Source of the DNA: Kaistia adipata DSM 17808
GTDB lineage: Bacteria > Pseudomonadota > Alphaproteobacteria > Rhizobiales > Kaistiaceae
Direction: 5' to 3'
Assembly: GCF_000423225.1 (NCBI RefSeq)
Contig: NZ_KE383991.1
Location: 630,217-694,216, forward strand
Length of the DNA stretch: 64,000 nt
A program made the position numbers and the translations under genes. The notes below the pieces were generated by a model. It ran no database searches and was not told where the DNA came from. It worked only from the letters and a program-made list of their open reading frames with translations. Shown here one piece after another: positions 9,355 to 21,474 of the stretch (the stretch's first letter is position 1; every line of letters begins with the position of its first letter).

Positions 9355-10017
9355 ATGAAATCCGCCGTCGTCGTCTTCCCCGGATCCAATCGCGAGCGCG
9401 ACATGATCGCGGCCATCGAGAAGATCACGGGCCACCGCCCCGCCGTGGTCTGGCATGGCGACCATGACCTGCCGAAGGTCGACCTGATCGTCGTCCCCGG
9501 CGGCTTCTCCTATGGCGACTACCTGCGCTCCGGCGCCATCGCCGCGCGCGAGCCGATCATGGGCGCCATCGCCCGCGAGGCAGAACGCGGCGTTGGCGTG
9601 CTCGGCGTCTGCAACGGCTTCCAGATCCTGTGCGAGGCGGGCCTGCTGCCGGGCGTGCTGATGCGCAATGCCGGCCTCAAGTTCATCTGCAAGGAGGTCG
9701 AGCTCCGCGTCGAGACGACCGACAGCCGCTTCACCCGCGGCTACGCCAAGGGCCAGGTCATCCGCTCGCCGGTCGCCCATGGCGACGGCAATTTCCGCAC
9801 CGACGACGAGACGCTGAAGCGGCTGCAGGACGAGGACCGCGTCGCCTTCCGCTATGTCGACAATCCGAACGGCTCGATCGACGACATCGCCGGCATCCTG
9901 TCGGAAAAGCGCAACATCCTCGGCATGATGCCGCATCCCGAGAACCTGATCGAACCGCTGAACGGCGGCACCGACGGACGGCCGCTGTTCGAAGCAGCGC
10001 TCGCCGCCGTCGCCTGA
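9355..10017 (+). CDS. purQ: Phosphoribosylformylglycinamidine synthase subunit PurQ (glutaminase)
   Basis: This class I glutamine amidotransferase of 220 residues supplies ammonia to PurL. The nucleophile is Cys86 in [12 protein letters not shown], and the His/Glu pair is in [12 protein letters not shown] near the C-terminus. The start [17 protein letters not shown] matches the family, so the ATG at 9355 is used rather than a TTG at 9343. It sits 78 bases before purL. Confidence 0.97.
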   Translation: MKSAVVVFPGSNRERDMIAAIEKITGHRPAVVWHGDHDLPKVDLIVVPGGFSYGDYLRSGAIAAREPIMGAIAREAERGVGVLGVCNGFQILCEAGLLPGVLMRNAGLKFICKEVELRVETTDSRFTRGYAKGQVIRSPVAHGDGNFRTDDETLKRLQDEDRVAFRYVDNPNGSIDDIAGILSEKRNILGMMPHPENLIEPLNGGTDGRPLFEAALAAVA

Positions 10018-10095
10018 TCCGCAGAACCGCCGCCCGATCCCGACCGCCCTCTCCGACCGCATCCCGGTCCGCGACCCGATTGCCCTGAGGTTTCC

Positions 10096-12309
<2,214 letters not shown>

Positions 12310-12347
12310 TTTGCGAACGGTCGGTTTGGTGGCTGAGGGGATTTTCC

Positions 12348-12581
12348 ATGCCTATGGACGCACGCGACATTGAGGCTCTGATCAAGGAGGCTCTGCCGGA
12401 CGCGACGGTAACCATCCGCGATCTCGCGGGCGACGGGGACCATTATGCTGCCGAAGTTGTGTCGGAATCCTTCCGCGGCAAGAACCGCGTCCAGCAGCAC
12501 CAGATGATTTACGCGGCGCTCAAGGGCAATATGGGCGGCACCCTCCATGCCCTCGCCCTGCAGACGAGCGCCCCCGACTGA
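12348..12581 (+). CDS. BolA-family protein
   Basis: A 77-residue BolA/IbaG-like protein with the conserved helix-turn region [20 protein letters not shown]. These proteins form [2Fe-2S]-bridged complexes with monothiol CGFS glutaredoxins and take part in iron-sulfur delivery and iron sensing. The next gene encodes exactly such a glutaredoxin, 32 bases downstream. The cysteine-poor sequence and short length fit the BolA2-like subgroup. An internal ATG at 12354 is an alternative start. Confidence 0.92.
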   Translation: MPMDARDIEALIKEALPDATVTIRDLAGDGDHYAAEVVSESFRGKNRVQQHQMIYAALKGNMGGTLHALALQTSAPD

Positions 12582-12613
12582 GTTCGGCCGTGGCCGAGAA
12601 AAGGAAGTTTGAG

Positions 12614-12949
<336 letters not shown>

Positions 12950-12972
12950 TCGCTCCATCTGCCAAGAATCCG

Positions 12973-13003
12973 AACCGCGCGCGGTCCTGCGCGCGGTTTT
13001 TTT
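12973..13003 (+). terminator. Intrinsic terminator closing the pur-bolA-grxD unit
   Basis: A 10-bp stem AACCGCGCGC / GCGCGCGGTT with a short loop is followed immediately by a run of T residues. It lies 23 bases after the grxD stop. Confidence 0.93.
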
Positions 13004-13226
13004 ATGCGCGCTCCGATGTCTCCTACGGCTCGTAGCCGTTGCCGTCCGTTCAATCCCGGGACCGGCACCTATTCGGCAGCGCCGCGCGCCGCCCCTTTTA
13101 CGCCCGCCGCAGGTTAACCATTGTTAAGAAATCGGAAACTTGGTTTCCCGCCGCCGAGGCCTACGCTCTAGGGACCGACGGGGAGCTCATTGCGCGATCG
13201 AAGGCGAACCATCGCAGGGAGATCGA

Positions 13227-13643
13227 ATGATGGCCAGCTTCAGAAGCCTCCTTCACCTCGGCATCCTGGCTGCAATCCTCGGCGCCGGATCCATCGCCAC
13301 GGCCACCCTCTCCGAGGCCCGTCACGGCATCGAAAGCAGTGGCAGCAGCGGCCATTCTCAAGGCATGTCCCATGGCTCGGGCATGGGCATGGCTATGGGC
13401 ATGGGCAACGATGCCGGCGGCCACAACAGCGGCGGCGACATGCACGGCATGCACCCGGGTCACGGACACATCCTGAACCCATTTGATCCGAGAGCCCCGC
13501 TCCTCCGCAACAATATGGGCGGCGGCAGCGGGTCGAGCTATTCCGGCAGCTACGCGACCTATGGCGAGAGCTATGGTTGCGCCTATCCGTACCAGCTCGC
13601 CTATCGCGGCCGGAACGGCATGCCGGTCTGCACGATGCAATAG
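13227..13643 (+). CDS. Met/His/Gly-rich exported small protein, possible metal binder
   Basis: A 138-residue protein with a clear signal peptide (hydrophobic core LLHLGILAAILGAGSIATA). It is followed by a Gly/Met/His-rich stretch, for example GMSHGSGMGMAMGMG and MHGMHPGHGH, and a short C-terminal part with two cysteines (YGCAYP and MPVCTMQ). Such Met/His clusters often bind copper or other soft metals in the periplasm, but no known family is recognised. A GGGAG site precedes the ATG. It is a single gene between the grxD terminator and the convergent ttcA. Confidence 0.7.
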   Translation: MMASFRSLLHLGILAAILGAGSIATATLSEARHGIESSGSSGHSQGMSHGSGMGMAMGMGNDAGGHNSGGDMHGMHPGHGHILNPFDPRAPLLRNNMGGGSGSSYSGSYATYGESYGCAYPYQLAYRGRNGMPVCTMQ

Positions 13644-13687
13644 CCAGGCCGGCATCGTGGCGGCCCGGCGGCGCATGCGCCGGACCG

Positions 13688-14554
13688 CTATTGCCTGCCG
13701 ACCAGCCCGGCGAAATCGAACAGGTCGCGGTCCAGCAGATGCGAAGGATTGGTCCGACCGAGCGCCTTAAGCATCGTCTCCTTGCGGCCGGGCGCCTGCT
13801 TCTCCCAGTCGGCCAGCATCTGCTTGATGACGTTGCGCTGCAGCCCCTCCTGCGATCCGCAGAGATCGCAGGGGATGATCGGAAACTGCATGGCCGACGC
13901 GAAGCGGGCGATATCGTCTTCCGCCGAATAGGCGAGCGGCCTCAGCACCAGTGTCTCGCCGTCCTCGTTCAGGAGCTTGGGCGGCATGGTGGCGAGTTTG
14001 CCGCCATGGAAGAGGTTCAGGAAGAACGTCTCGAGGATATCCTCGCGATGGTGGCCGAGCACGACCGCCCGGCACCCTTCCTCCCGCGCGACGCGGTATA
14101 GATGGCCGCGCCGGAGCCGCGAGCAGAGCGCGCAATAGGTCTTGCCGGCCGGGATCTTCGAGGTGACGATCGAATAGGTGTCCTGCCGCTCGATCCGGTG
14201 CGGCACGCCGAGTTCGGTCAGATAGTTCGGCAGCACGTCGGCGGGAAAGCCGGGCTGGGCCTGGTCGAGGTTGCAGGCGAGCAGGTCGACCGGCAGCATG
14301 CCGCGCCATTTCAGGTCGAGCAGCAGCGCCAGCAGCGTGTAGCTGTCCTTGCCGCCCGAGAGGCAGACCAGCCAGCGATCGCCCGGCCGCACCATGGCGA
14401 AATCGTCGAGCGCCTGCCGGACCTGACGGATCAGGCGCTTGCGCAGCTTGCCGAACTCAACGCTGTCCGGCCCCTTGCGGAACATCGGATGACAGGCGTC
14501 GGCGGCCAGATCCGCCTCGTCCAGCTCGGCCTCGCGCGCGATCACATCGGACAT
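13688..14554 (-). CDS. ttcA: tRNA 2-thiocytidine(32) synthetase TtcA
   Basis: TtcA thiolates cytidine 32 in certain tRNAs using ATP and an iron-sulfur cluster. The 288-residue protein has the PP-loop SGGKDS at 66-71, the paired cysteines CALC at 141-144 and CDLC at 229-232, and [13 protein letters not shown] between them. All cluster ligands expected of the TtcA family are present. The ATG at 14554 is chosen over a longer frame because the family N-terminus fits; length is close to E. coli TtcA (311). Confidence 0.94.
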   Translation of the reverse strand: MSDVIAREAELDEADLAADACHPMFRKGPDSVEFGKLRKRLIRQVRQALDDFAMVRPGDRWLVCLSGGKDSYTLLALLLDLKWRGMLPVDLLACNLDQAQPGFPADVLPNYLTELGVPHRIERQDTYSIVTSKIPAGKTYCALCSRLRRGHLYRVAREEGCRAVVLGHHREDILETFFLNLFHGGKLATMPPKLLNEDGETLVLRPLAYSAEDDIARFASAMQFPIIPCDLCGSQEGLQRNVIKQMLADWEKQAPGRKETMLKALGRTNPSHLLDRDLFDFAGLVGRQ

Positions 14555-14638
14555 CGGAAACTCCTCGAATTCGGCACCCTTGTGCCCGGATGCGCGCATC
14601 GGCGCAACGAGGAATGACGGCGACACCCAACCACATCG

Positions 14639-14691
14639 TTAAACCGAATGGTTGACCATGGCTGTCACTGGCGTTATTAAACCGTATGGTT
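14639..14691 (+). promoter_or_regulatory. ArsR-gene promoter with two operator repeats and probable leaderless start
   Basis: TTAAACCGAATGGTT (14639-14653) and TTAAACCGTATGGTT (14677-14691) are near-identical direct repeats 38 bp apart, each with an AACC...GGTT dyad. Between them lie a -35 box TTGACC (14652-14657), a 17-bp spacer and a -10 box TATTAA (14675-14680). The predicted +1 falls at about 14687, on the ATG at 14686. The regulator mRNA is therefore probably leaderless, and both operators overlap the promoter. Confidence 0.7.
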
Positions 14692-15039
14692 CAGCAGGAC
14701 TCCGCCAGACTCGATCGCCTGTTCCACGCCCTGTCCGATCCGACGCGGCGCGCCATGCTGCGACAGCTTGCCGACGAGGAACGGAAGATCGGCGATCTCG
14801 CCAGGCCCTTCGCCATGTCGTTTGCCGCCGCCTCCAAGCATGTGCGCGTGCTGGAAAGCGCGGGGCTGGTCAGCCGCCGCGTCGAGGGCCGCGCGCATAT
14901 CTGCCGCATCGAGGCGGCCCCCCTGGCGGAGGCGGAGGCCTGGCTCAGCTTCTACGCCCATTTCTGGAGCCGCCGCCTCGACACGCTCGAGGCCCTGCTT
15001 CAGGCGGAGCCACACCTGCCGCCGCCAGCAACGGAGTAA
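14686..15039 (+). CDS. ArsR-family winged-helix repressor
   Basis: This 117-residue regulator has the ArsR winged-helix fold: LFHALSDPTRRAMLRQL, then the recognition helix MSFAAASKHVRVLESAGLVS and the wing RRVEGRAHICRIE. No metal-binding cysteine pair is present, so it belongs to the metal-free SdpR-like group usually paired with an SRPBCC gene. That gene follows seven bases downstream. Autoregulation is suggested by the two operator-like repeats around its promoter. Confidence 0.92.
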   Translation: MVQQDSARLDRLFHALSDPTRRAMLRQLADEERKIGDLARPFAMSFAAASKHVRVLESAGLVSRRVEGRAHICRIEAAPLAEAEAWLSFYAHFWSRRLDTLEALLQAEPHLPPPATE

Positions 15040-15046
15040 ACACGTC

Positions 15047-15583
15047 ATGAGCGACTACGGCACGATCATCGCGCCTGGCACGATCCGGTTCGAGCGGCTC
15101 CTGCCCGGCCCGATCGAGCGGGTTTGGAGCTTCCTCGTCGATTCCGACAAGCGCGGGCAATGGCTTGCGAGCGGCGCCATGGAGCCGCGCGCGGATGCCC
15201 GTTTCGAGCTCACGTTCCATCATGCCAGCCTGTCGCCCAACGTCGTCCCCACGCCGGAACGCTTCAAGTCGTTCGAGAACGGCGCCACCAGCCGGCACCG
15301 TGTCACCCGGGCCGAGCCGCCGCGCCTCCTGAGCTTCACCTGGAGCGCGGATGCGGAGGCTCCTTCCGAGGTGACGTTCGAACTGGAGCCGGTGGGCGAC
15401 AAGGTGCGGCTGATCCTCACGCACCGGCGCCTGCCGAGCGGTGAAATGGTCAATACCGCGGGCGGCTGGCACACCCATCTCGCCATCCTCACGGACAAGC
15501 TTTCTGGCCGGACACCACCGTCGTTCTGGACCCTGTTCGAGGGCATAGAGGCGGAATATGGCCGGCGCCTCGGGGCACCGTGA
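15047..15583 (+). CDS. SRPBCC (AHSA1-like) ligand-binding domain protein
   Basis: This 178-residue START/Bet v 1-type protein begins with the family pattern IRFERLLPGPIERVWSFLVD, followed by KRGQWLASGAMEPR and a C-terminal helix with WHTHLAILTDKLSG. Such proteins enclose a hydrophobic cavity. When paired with an ArsR gene they form a conserved but poorly understood two-gene module. The start is seven bases after the ArsR stop, so the two are cotranscribed. The ligand is unknown. Confidence 0.9.
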   Translation: MSDYGTIIAPGTIRFERLLPGPIERVWSFLVDSDKRGQWLASGAMEPRADARFELTFHHASLSPNVVPTPERFKSFENGATSRHRVTRAEPPRLLSFTWSADAEAPSEVTFELEPVGDKVRLILTHRRLPSGEMVNTAGGWHTHLAILTDKLSGRTPPSFWTLFEGIEAEYGRRLGAP

Positions 15584-15590
15584 GCCGTGA

Positions 15591-16484
15591 CTATCGGCGG
15601 CGGGTCAGGTTGACGATCAGCACGCCGCCGATCGCCATGGCGCCGCCGGCGAGGCTGAGCAGCGTCGGCACCTCGCCGAGCCACAGCCAGCCGATCAGCG
15701 TCGCGGTCGGGGCGATGCAGTAGAGGAAGTTGGCGGCGCGCGCCGCCGGGAAGCGCTTCAACGCGATCGCCCAGGTCAGGTAGCCGATGACGGTCGGCAG
15801 GATTACGAGATAGGCGATCGAGAGCACGACGGAGAGCGGCGCGGCCTTGAGCGCCACAGCGGTGGCCGGCAGCGCCGGCAGCAGCGGCAGCGCGCCGAGC
15901 AGCAGCACCCAGGCGGTGACGACCAGCGCCGGCATGCGGCCGAGCAACGGCTTCTGCAGGATGGTCGAGATCGAGGTGCAGAGCGCCGCGCCGAGGATCA
16001 GCACGGCGCCGAAGTTCAGCCCGAAGCCGTCGCTGTTGGCATAGGCGATCAGCCCGACGCCCAGGAACGATACCAGCGTCCCGATCCAGCCATAGACGCC
16101 GAAGCGCTCGCCGAGCAGCGGCACGGCGATCAGCGCGACGATGATCGGATTGATCTGGATGATGAAGGAGGCGGGACCGGCGGCGATCGTCTGCTCGCCG
16201 GTATTGAGCAATACGGCATAGGCCGAGATGAAGAGCACGCCGATGACGACGAGCCGCGCAAAATCCCGACCCGATGGCAGAGGCGGCCGCGCGATGGCGA
16301 GGAAGAGACCGGCCGGCACCGCCGCCGAGAGATAGCGCGCCGCCGCGAGTTCGACCGGCGTCAGCGCCGTCAGGCCGACGCGGATCGCGGCGAAGGCCGA
16401 CGCCCAGCCGATGATCGTGGTCGCGATGGCGGCCAGTCCGATCAGATCGGTTGCGCTCTTCCGTTCGGTCACAGCCTCGGTCAT
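15591..16484 (-). CDS. EamA/DMT-family exporter
   Basis: A 297-residue inner-membrane protein with ten predicted hydrophobic helices in two EamA repeats (for example [20 protein letters not shown] in the first and [18 protein letters not shown] in the second). DMT proteins of this type usually export amino acids or other metabolites. The substrate cannot be predicted. It converges with the SRPBCC gene, seven bases apart. Confidence 0.9.
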   Translation of the reverse strand: MTEAVTERKSATDLIGLAAIATTIIGWASAFAAIRVGLTALTPVELAAARYLSAAVPAGLFLAIARPPLPSGRDFARLVVIGVLFISAYAVLLNTGEQTIAAGPASFIIQINPIIVALIAVPLLGERFGVYGWIGTLVSFLGVGLIAYANSDGFGLNFGAVLILGAALCTSISTILQKPLLGRMPALVVTAWVLLLGALPLLPALPATAVALKAAPLSVVLSIAYLVILPTVIGYLTWAIALKRFPAARAANFLYCIAPTATLIGWLWLGEVPTLLSLAGGAMAIGGVLIVNLTRRR

Positions 16485-16564
16485 GCGATCCCCGCCTTCG
16501 CCAGCCCCTCCCTGATACGCCGATCACCGGCGGTTTCGAAGAGCAGAAATGCCGCCGGCCGGCG

Positions 16565-16597
16565 CAAAAAAGAAAAGGCCGCCCGAAGGCGGCCTTT
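16565..16597 (-). terminator. Intrinsic terminator of rpsD
   Basis: Read on the minus strand, AAGGCCGCC / GGCGGCCTT with a TTCG-type loop is followed by TTTTCTTTTTT. It begins about 24 bases past the rpsD stop. Confidence 0.92.
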
Positions 16598-16620
16598 CCG
16601 GAAGTCGATGGATCGACTGA

Positions 16621-17238
16621 TCAGCGCGAGTAGAACTCGACGACCAGGTTCGGCTCCATGTGGACCGGATACGGCACGTCGGCGAGAGCCGGAACGCGCT
16701 GGAACTTGGCGGTCATCTTGTGATGATCGACTTCGATGTAGTCCGGAACGTCGCGCTCGGCGAGCTGGGTCGCCTCGAGGACGATCGTCAGCTGACGCGA
16801 GGCTTCCTTGACCTCGATCACATCGCCGACCTTCGCCTGGAAGGACGGAATGTTGACGCGGCGGCCGTTGACCTTGATGTGGCCGTGCGAAATGAACTGG
16901 CGCGCGGCGAAAACGGTCGGGACGAACTTGGCGCGGTAGACGATCGCGTCCAGACGGCACTCGAGGAGGCCGATCAGGTTCTCGGACGAATCGCCCTTGC
17001 GACGGGTCGCATCGGCATAGATCTTCCGGAACTGCTTCTCGGAGATGTTGCCGTAGTAGCCCTTGAGCTTCTGCTTGGCGCGGAGCTGGGTGCCGTAGTC
17101 GGAAACCTTGCCCTTGCGGCGCTGGCCGTGCTGGCCGGGGCCGTATTCGCGCTTGTTGACCGGAGACTTGGGACGACCCCAGAGGTTTTCGCCAAGACGG
17201 CGGTCAATCTTGTGTTTGGACGAAGCACGCTTCGACAT
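16621..17238 (-). CDS. rpsD: 30S ribosomal protein S4
   Basis: S4 nucleates 16S rRNA folding in the small subunit. The 205-residue protein begins [20 protein letters not shown] and contains the S4 RNA-binding domain ([20 protein letters not shown]). It ends LVVEFYSR, as S4 proteins do. The zinc-type N-terminal cysteines of some S4 proteins are absent, giving the C-minus form. Here rpsD stands alone, as is usual in alphaproteobacteria, with a strong terminator; about 190 bases of leader lie upstream. Confidence 0.98.
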   Translation of the reverse strand: MSKRASSKHKIDRRLGENLWGRPKSPVNKREYGPGQHGQRRKGKVSDYGTQLRAKQKLKGYYGNISEKQFRKIYADATRRKGDSSENLIGLLECRLDAIVYRAKFVPTVFAARQFISHGHIKVNGRRVNIPSFQAKVGDVIEVKEASRQLTIVLEATQLAERDVPDYIEVDHHKMTAKFQRVPALADVPYPVHMEPNLVVEFYSR

Positions 17239-17427
17239 CGCATATCCCTTGGATACGAGTTACAGGGACACGTGCCCTCCTCTGCCGGCTTGGGACCGGC
17301 CGACAGGAAGCCCTGGGGCCTCCGCGGGTGCGTGAAATACCGCGCCGGCCCAAACGGACCGGCTCGATGGGCCGGGGTGTAGAGGAGAAGGCCGGTCGAG
17401 TCAATTCAAGACGCCGCGCCCGGCGCC

Positions 17428-18204
17428 TCAGGCCACCGACATCAGCAGCCCGCCCTCGACCCGGAGCGCCGCGCCGTTCGTCGCCGCGCCGAGCGGGCTG
17501 GCGACATAGGCGACCAGCGCCGCGATCTCCTTCGGATCGATCATCCGCTGCAGCAGCGACGAGGAGCGGCAGAGCCGGAAGAACTCCTTCTCCAGCTCCG
17601 CCTCGCTGCCCGCATGGCCCGGAAACACCGAGCGCAGGAAATCGCCGATGCCGGCCGAGCGGGTCGGTCCCGGCATCAACGAGTTGACCGTCACCGCCGT
17701 GCCCTTGGTGAGCTCGGCGAGCCCGCGCGCGATCGAAAGCTGCGCGGTCTTGGTCATGCCGTAGTGGATCATGTCCGGCGGCACCTGCAGCGAGGATTCG
17801 CTGGAGATGAAGATGATACGCCCCCAGTTCCGCTCGATCATGCCGGGGAAATAGTGCCGCGCCAGGCGCACGCCGCTCAGCACGTTGACGTCGAAGAAGC
17901 GCAGCCAATCGGCGTCGCTGATCTCGACGAACGGCTTCGCTTCATAGATGCCGAGATTGTTGACGAGGATGTCGACACTCGGCTGCTCGCGGATCAGGAT
18001 CGCCGCGCCCTCGGCCGTCGCGGGATCGGCGGCGATGCCGCGCGCCGCGCCGATCTCGCGCACCACCGCGTCGACCTTGTCGGCCGAGCGCCCGACCACC
18101 GTCACGGCGGCGCCCTCTTCCGCCAGCGTGCGGGCGATCGCCAGCCCGATGCCGCCCGTCGATCCGGTGACGAGCGCTGTCTTGCTCGAGAGTTCGAGGT
18201 CCAT
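17428..18204 (-). CDS. SDR-family NAD(P)-dependent oxidoreductase
   Basis: A classical short-chain dehydrogenase of 258 residues: cofactor motif TGSTGGIG at 14-21, NNLG strand motif, catalytic Ser in FISSESS and YGMTK at the catalytic Tyr/Lys position. The tail LRVEGGLLMSVA matches the usual C-terminal pattern. The substrate is unknown. It is followed on the plus side by a separate Gfo/Idh gene on the same strand (73-bp gap), so the two may be cotranscribed. Confidence 0.9.
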   Translation of the reverse strand: MDLELSSKTALVTGSTGGIGLAIARTLAEEGAAVTVVGRSADKVDAVVREIGAARGIAADPATAEGAAILIREQPSVDILVNNLGIYEAKPFVEISDADWLRFFDVNVLSGVRLARHYFPGMIERNWGRIIFISSESSLQVPPDMIHYGMTKTAQLSIARGLAELTKGTAVTVNSLMPGPTRSAGIGDFLRSVFPGHAGSEAELEKEFFRLCRSSSLLQRMIDPKEIAALVAYVASPLGAATNGAALRVEGGLLMSVA

Positions 18205-18277
18205 TCCGGTCTCCTGATCCTGCCGACATGCCGTGGCGGCAGAGTAGGAGAGTCCGGTGCGGCAGGCACGCCGGAAT

Positions 18278-19267
18278 TCAGGCGCGGCGAATGTCCGCTT
18301 CCCAGTCGGTCAGCATCTGCATGATCTCGATCGAATCGGATGGCCGCGGCGACGGGCGTTCGGCCTGCCTGCGGCCGGCGGCCAGGCTGCGCTCGACCAT
18401 CCGGACCTGATGGACGAAGGCATCCGCATCGCTTTCGACGACGATCTCCTCGCCCTTCCCGTCGAAGCCGGTGAACAGCAGCCGGCTCGAACCCGCCTCG
18501 GGGAGCCAGGGATTGTCGAGGAAACCCAGGCTGCCCTTGTCGCCGACGACGGTGAAATCCGGAAACATGCCGTAGGTCTCGGCCGTCTGGACGGTCGCGA
18601 GGATGCCGCAGCCGAAGCGGACGGCGAGCGCCGCCTCGGCGACGTTGCCGTCATGGGCCGAGATCACTCCCGTGCCGGTCTGGGCGCGATCCGCGAAGGC
18701 GCCCTCTCCCGCCACCGTCTGGACGGCGAGCTGAAGCAGCGACACCGGATAGCAGCCGAGATTGTAGAGCGTGCCCCGCCCCTCGGGATTGACCACCTGC
18801 CAGATGTCGGCGGCGTAGTTCGCATGGATCGATTTGACCGTGCCCAAACGCCCGTCGCGCAGGATCTCGGTGAAGCGCGCGATCAGCGGATGGGCGAGAT
18901 ACATCAGCCCTTCGACAAAGAAGATGTCGTGCGTCGCTACGGCCTCGACCAGCGCCCGGCTCTTCTCCATGTCGACAGACAGCGACTTCTCGCTCAGCAC
19001 CGCCTTGCCGGCCTTCGCTGCGGCGGCGACCGCCTCGTGATGGACATGGTTGGGTAGCCCGACATAGACGATATCGACGGCCGGATCGGCCAGCAGGGCG
19101 GCAGCATCGACATGGGCGCGCTCACCGTCGAAGCGGGCGCGGAATTCCTCGGTACGCGTCACATCACGCCCGGCAACGCCGGCGATGCGCGATCCCGGGC
19201 TCTTCTGGATCGCCGCCGCGACCGTGTCGGAGATGAACCCCGTCCCCCAGATACCCCAACCGATCAT
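18278..19267 (-). CDS. Gfo/Idh/MocA-family oxidoreductase
   Basis: This 329-residue protein has an N-terminal Rossmann domain ([13 protein letters not shown] near residue 5) and the C-terminal alpha/beta domain of the Gfo/Idh family. The usual EKP catalytic motif is EKS in [13 protein letters not shown], and [12 protein letters not shown] carries the family's conserved segment. Members oxidise or reduce sugars, inositols or related diols using NAD(P). A palindromic operator-like site lies in the divergent region upstream. Confidence 0.9.
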   Translation of the reverse strand: MIGWGIWGTGFISDTVAAAIQKSPGSRIAGVAGRDVTRTEEFRARFDGERAHVDAAALLADPAVDIVYVGLPNHVHHEAVAAAAKAGKAVLSEKSLSVDMEKSRALVEAVATHDIFFVEGLMYLAHPLIARFTEILRDGRLGTVKSIHANYAADIWQVVNPEGRGTLYNLGCYPVSLLQLAVQTVAGEGAFADRAQTGTGVISAHDGNVAEAALAVRFGCGILATVQTAETYGMFPDFTVVGDKGSLGFLDNPWLPEAGSSRLLFTGFDGKGEEIVVESDADAFVHQVRMVERSLAAGRRQAERPSPRPSDSIEIMQMLTDWEADIRRA

Positions 19268-19337
19268 CGCCCACTCCCCGTTCTGCCTGCGCGCTTCTAC
19301 CGCCGAGGCCTGCCGGGAGCCAGAGGCATGGCGTATA

Positions 19338-19355
19338 TTGTATCAGTCCATACAA
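19338..19355. promoter_or_regulatory. Perfect inverted repeat, operator candidate
   Basis: TTGTAT-N6-ATACAA lies in the 179-bp divergent region between the Gfo/Idh and luciferase-like genes, within a local AT-rich patch. Repeats of this form are typical operators for GntR/FadR-type dimers. Which regulator binds is unknown, and none is encoded next to it. Confidence 0.55.
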
Positions 19356-19446
19356 AAATGTGCGGGACGGGCTTCCCCTTTCCGGATCGGCCTCCCACAT
19401 TGCCTGCACACGGCCCAGACACCCGCCTTACCGGATTGCCCCGCCC

Positions 19447-20445
19447 ATGCCCCTTACCGTCCCGCTCTCCGTCCTCGACCTCGCCCCGGTTCGCCAGGAT
19501 GGAACCGTCGCCGACGCGCTCGCCCGCTCGCTCGATCTCGCGCGCCACGTCGAGAAGCTCGGCTACAATCGATTCTGGGTCGCGGAGCACCACAACATGC
19601 CAGGCATCGCCAGCTCGGCGACCTCGGTGCTGATCGGCTATATCGCCGGCGGCACCTCCACCATCCGCGTCGGCTCCGGCGGCATCATGCTGCCGAACCA
19701 TGCGCCCCTCGTCATCGCCGAGCAGTTCGGCACGCTGGAGGCGCTCTATCCCGGCCGCATCGATCTCGGTCTCGGCCGCGCGCCCGGCACCGACCCGATG
19801 ACGATGCGGGCGCTCCGCCGCGACTTGACCGACGACGACAACGACTTTCCGCGCAACGTGCAGGAACTGCAGGCCCTTCTCGCGCCGGCGACGGAGGGGC
19901 AGAAGGTGCGCGCGGTGCCGGGTGCAGGCTCCAACGTGCCCGTCTGGCTGCTCGGCTCGTCGACCTTCAGCGCCCAGCTCGCGGGACTGCTCGGCCTGCC
20001 CTTCGCCTTCGCCAGCCATTTCGCGCCGCTCCGCCTGATGGAGGCGCTCGAAACCTACCGGCACTTCTTCCAGGCCTCCGAGCATCTGGAGAAGCCCTAC
20101 GCCATGGTCGGCGTTCCGGTGATCGCGGCGCCGACCGACGACGAGGCGCACTATCAGGCGACGACGCAGTACCAGCGCCTGATCAACCTCGTCCGCGGCC
20201 GGCCGACAACGCTGATGCCGCCGGTCGACAACATGGACGGGCTGTGGGAAGCGCGCGAGGAGGCCTATGTGCGCTCGCATCTCGGCGTCGCGGTGATCGG
20301 CGGGCCGGACACGGTGCGCGAGGGGCTGGCGGCGCTCGTCGCGCGCACCGGCGCCGACGAGCTGATCATCACGACGGATTTCTACGATCATGCCGATCGC
20401 TTGCGCTCCTTTGAAATCGTGAAGGAAGCGACAAGCGGGCCTTGA
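19447..20445 (+). CDS. LLM-class flavin-dependent oxidoreductase (bacterial luciferase-like, MsnO8/YhbW type)
   Basis: This 332-residue TIM barrel begins [19 protein letters not shown] and has the LLM motifs [40 protein letters not shown] and [12 protein letters not shown]. Members are FMNH2-dependent monooxygenases or F420-like enzymes. This subgroup is FMN-type, with no known substrate in most genomes. The ATG at 19447 is used because the frame upstream lacks family sequence. Confidence 0.92.
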   Translation: MPLTVPLSVLDLAPVRQDGTVADALARSLDLARHVEKLGYNRFWVAEHHNMPGIASSATSVLIGYIAGGTSTIRVGSGGIMLPNHAPLVIAEQFGTLEALYPGRIDLGLGRAPGTDPMTMRALRRDLTDDDNDFPRNVQELQALLAPATEGQKVRAVPGAGSNVPVWLLGSSTFSAQLAGLLGLPFAFASHFAPLRLMEALETYRHFFQASEHLEKPYAMVGVPVIAAPTDDEAHYQATTQYQRLINLVRGRPTTLMPPVDNMDGLWEAREEAYVRSHLGVAVIGGPDTVREGLAALVARTGADELIITTDFYDHADRLRSFEIVKEATSGP

Positions 20446-20496
20446 TGCTGTATCAATCTCGGCAGTTCGTATCGAGACCAACTTCAAGCATTCGCT

Positions 20497-21474
20497 GTGC
20501 CGTCATCGCAGGTTACCATTGTCGTACCGGTCTTCAACGAAGCGGCCGGCCTTCCGAACTTCGCTCAGCAGCTCCGCGCGGCGATCGACTCCATTCGCGG
20601 AATCACCTGGACCATCCTGTTCGTCGATGACGGTTCCGGCGACGAGACCCGCGCGGCGATCCGCGCGCTCAACGCCGCCGACGGGCGGTTCCAGGGCCTG
20701 GCGCTGTCGCGCAATTTCGGCAAGGAAACGGCGATCGCCGCCGGCCTGCGCCATGCCAAGGGCGACGCCGTCATCCTGATGGATGGCGATCTCGAACATC
20801 CGCCAGAGGTCATCGCCTCCTTCGTCGAGAACTGGCGCGCCGGCTACAAGATCGTCTTCGGCAAGCGGATCGACAAGGAAACGCAATCGCCGCTGCGCCG
20901 CTTCTATTCGAAAGCCTTCCACGGGCTGTTCAGCGCCATCGCCCGCCCGCGCATTCCCGCCGGCGCGGTCGATTTCCTGCTGATGGACCGCCAAGCCGTC
21001 GACGCGATGAACCAGCTCGGCGAGCGCACGCGCTTCAGCAAGGGGCTCTATGCCTGGATCGGCTTCCGCTCGACGACGGTGCCCTTCGTCGTCGGCGACC
21101 GCAGCGCGGGCCAGTCGAGCTGGCGCTTCCGCTCGCTCGCCCGCTTCGCCGTGGACGGCATCGTCTCGTTCTCGTCCGTGCCGCTCAAGGTCTGGTCCTA
21201 TCTCGGCCTGGTGATCTCGGCCTTCGCCATCCTCTACGCCGCCGCCTTCATGATCCGCACGCTGATCTTCGGCGCCGACGTGCCGGGCTTTCCCACCCTG
21301 GTCGTCTCGATCATGGTGTTTTCGGGCGTGCAGCTGATCTCGCTCGGCGTGCTCGGCGAATATGTCGCCCGCATCTATGACGAGGTGAAGGGGCGGCCGC
21401 TCTTCCTCGTCGAGGAGACGATCGGCGGCGCCCCCGAACAGCAGACCGAGCCCCGCGTGCGGCGCATCGCATGA
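20497..21474 (+). CDS. GT2 polyprenyl-phosphate glycosyltransferase with C-terminal membrane helices (GtrB/ArnC-like)
   Basis: This 325-residue membrane enzyme starts at GTG with VTIVVPVFNEAAGLP, the DPM-like GT2 opening. It has the nucleotide-binding Asp in FVDDGSGDET, the metal-site DGDLEHPPE and the acceptor-region QSSWRFRSLARF. Two C-terminal hydrophobic helices (about residues 232-256 and 265-290) match GtrB/ArnC/DPMS-type enzymes. These transfer a sugar from a nucleotide sugar to undecaprenyl phosphate on the cytoplasmic face. The gene overlaps the following deacetylase by four bases (ATGA), so they are translationally coupled. Confidence 0.92.
   Translation: MPSSQVTIVVPVFNEAAGLPNFAQQLRAAIDSIRGITWTILFVDDGSGDETRAAIRALNAADGRFQGLALSRNFGKETAIAAGLRHAKGDAVILMDGDLEHPPEVIASFVENWRAGYKIVFGKRIDKETQSPLRRFYSKAFHGLFSAIARPRIPAGAVDFLLMDRQAVDAMNQLGERTRFSKGLYAWIGFRSTTVPFVVGDRSAGQSSWRFRSLARFAVDGIVSFSSVPLKVWSYLGLVISAFAILYAAAFMIRTLIFGADVPGFPTLVVSIMVFSGVQLISLGVLGEYVARIYDEVKGRPLFLVEETIGGAPEQQTEPRVRRIA

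Noticed and set aside
13112-13126. TTAA-N6-TTAA resembling a CtrA site before the Met/His-rich gene
   Set aside because: Spacing is six rather than seven bases and a single site by eye is weak; kept only as a note.
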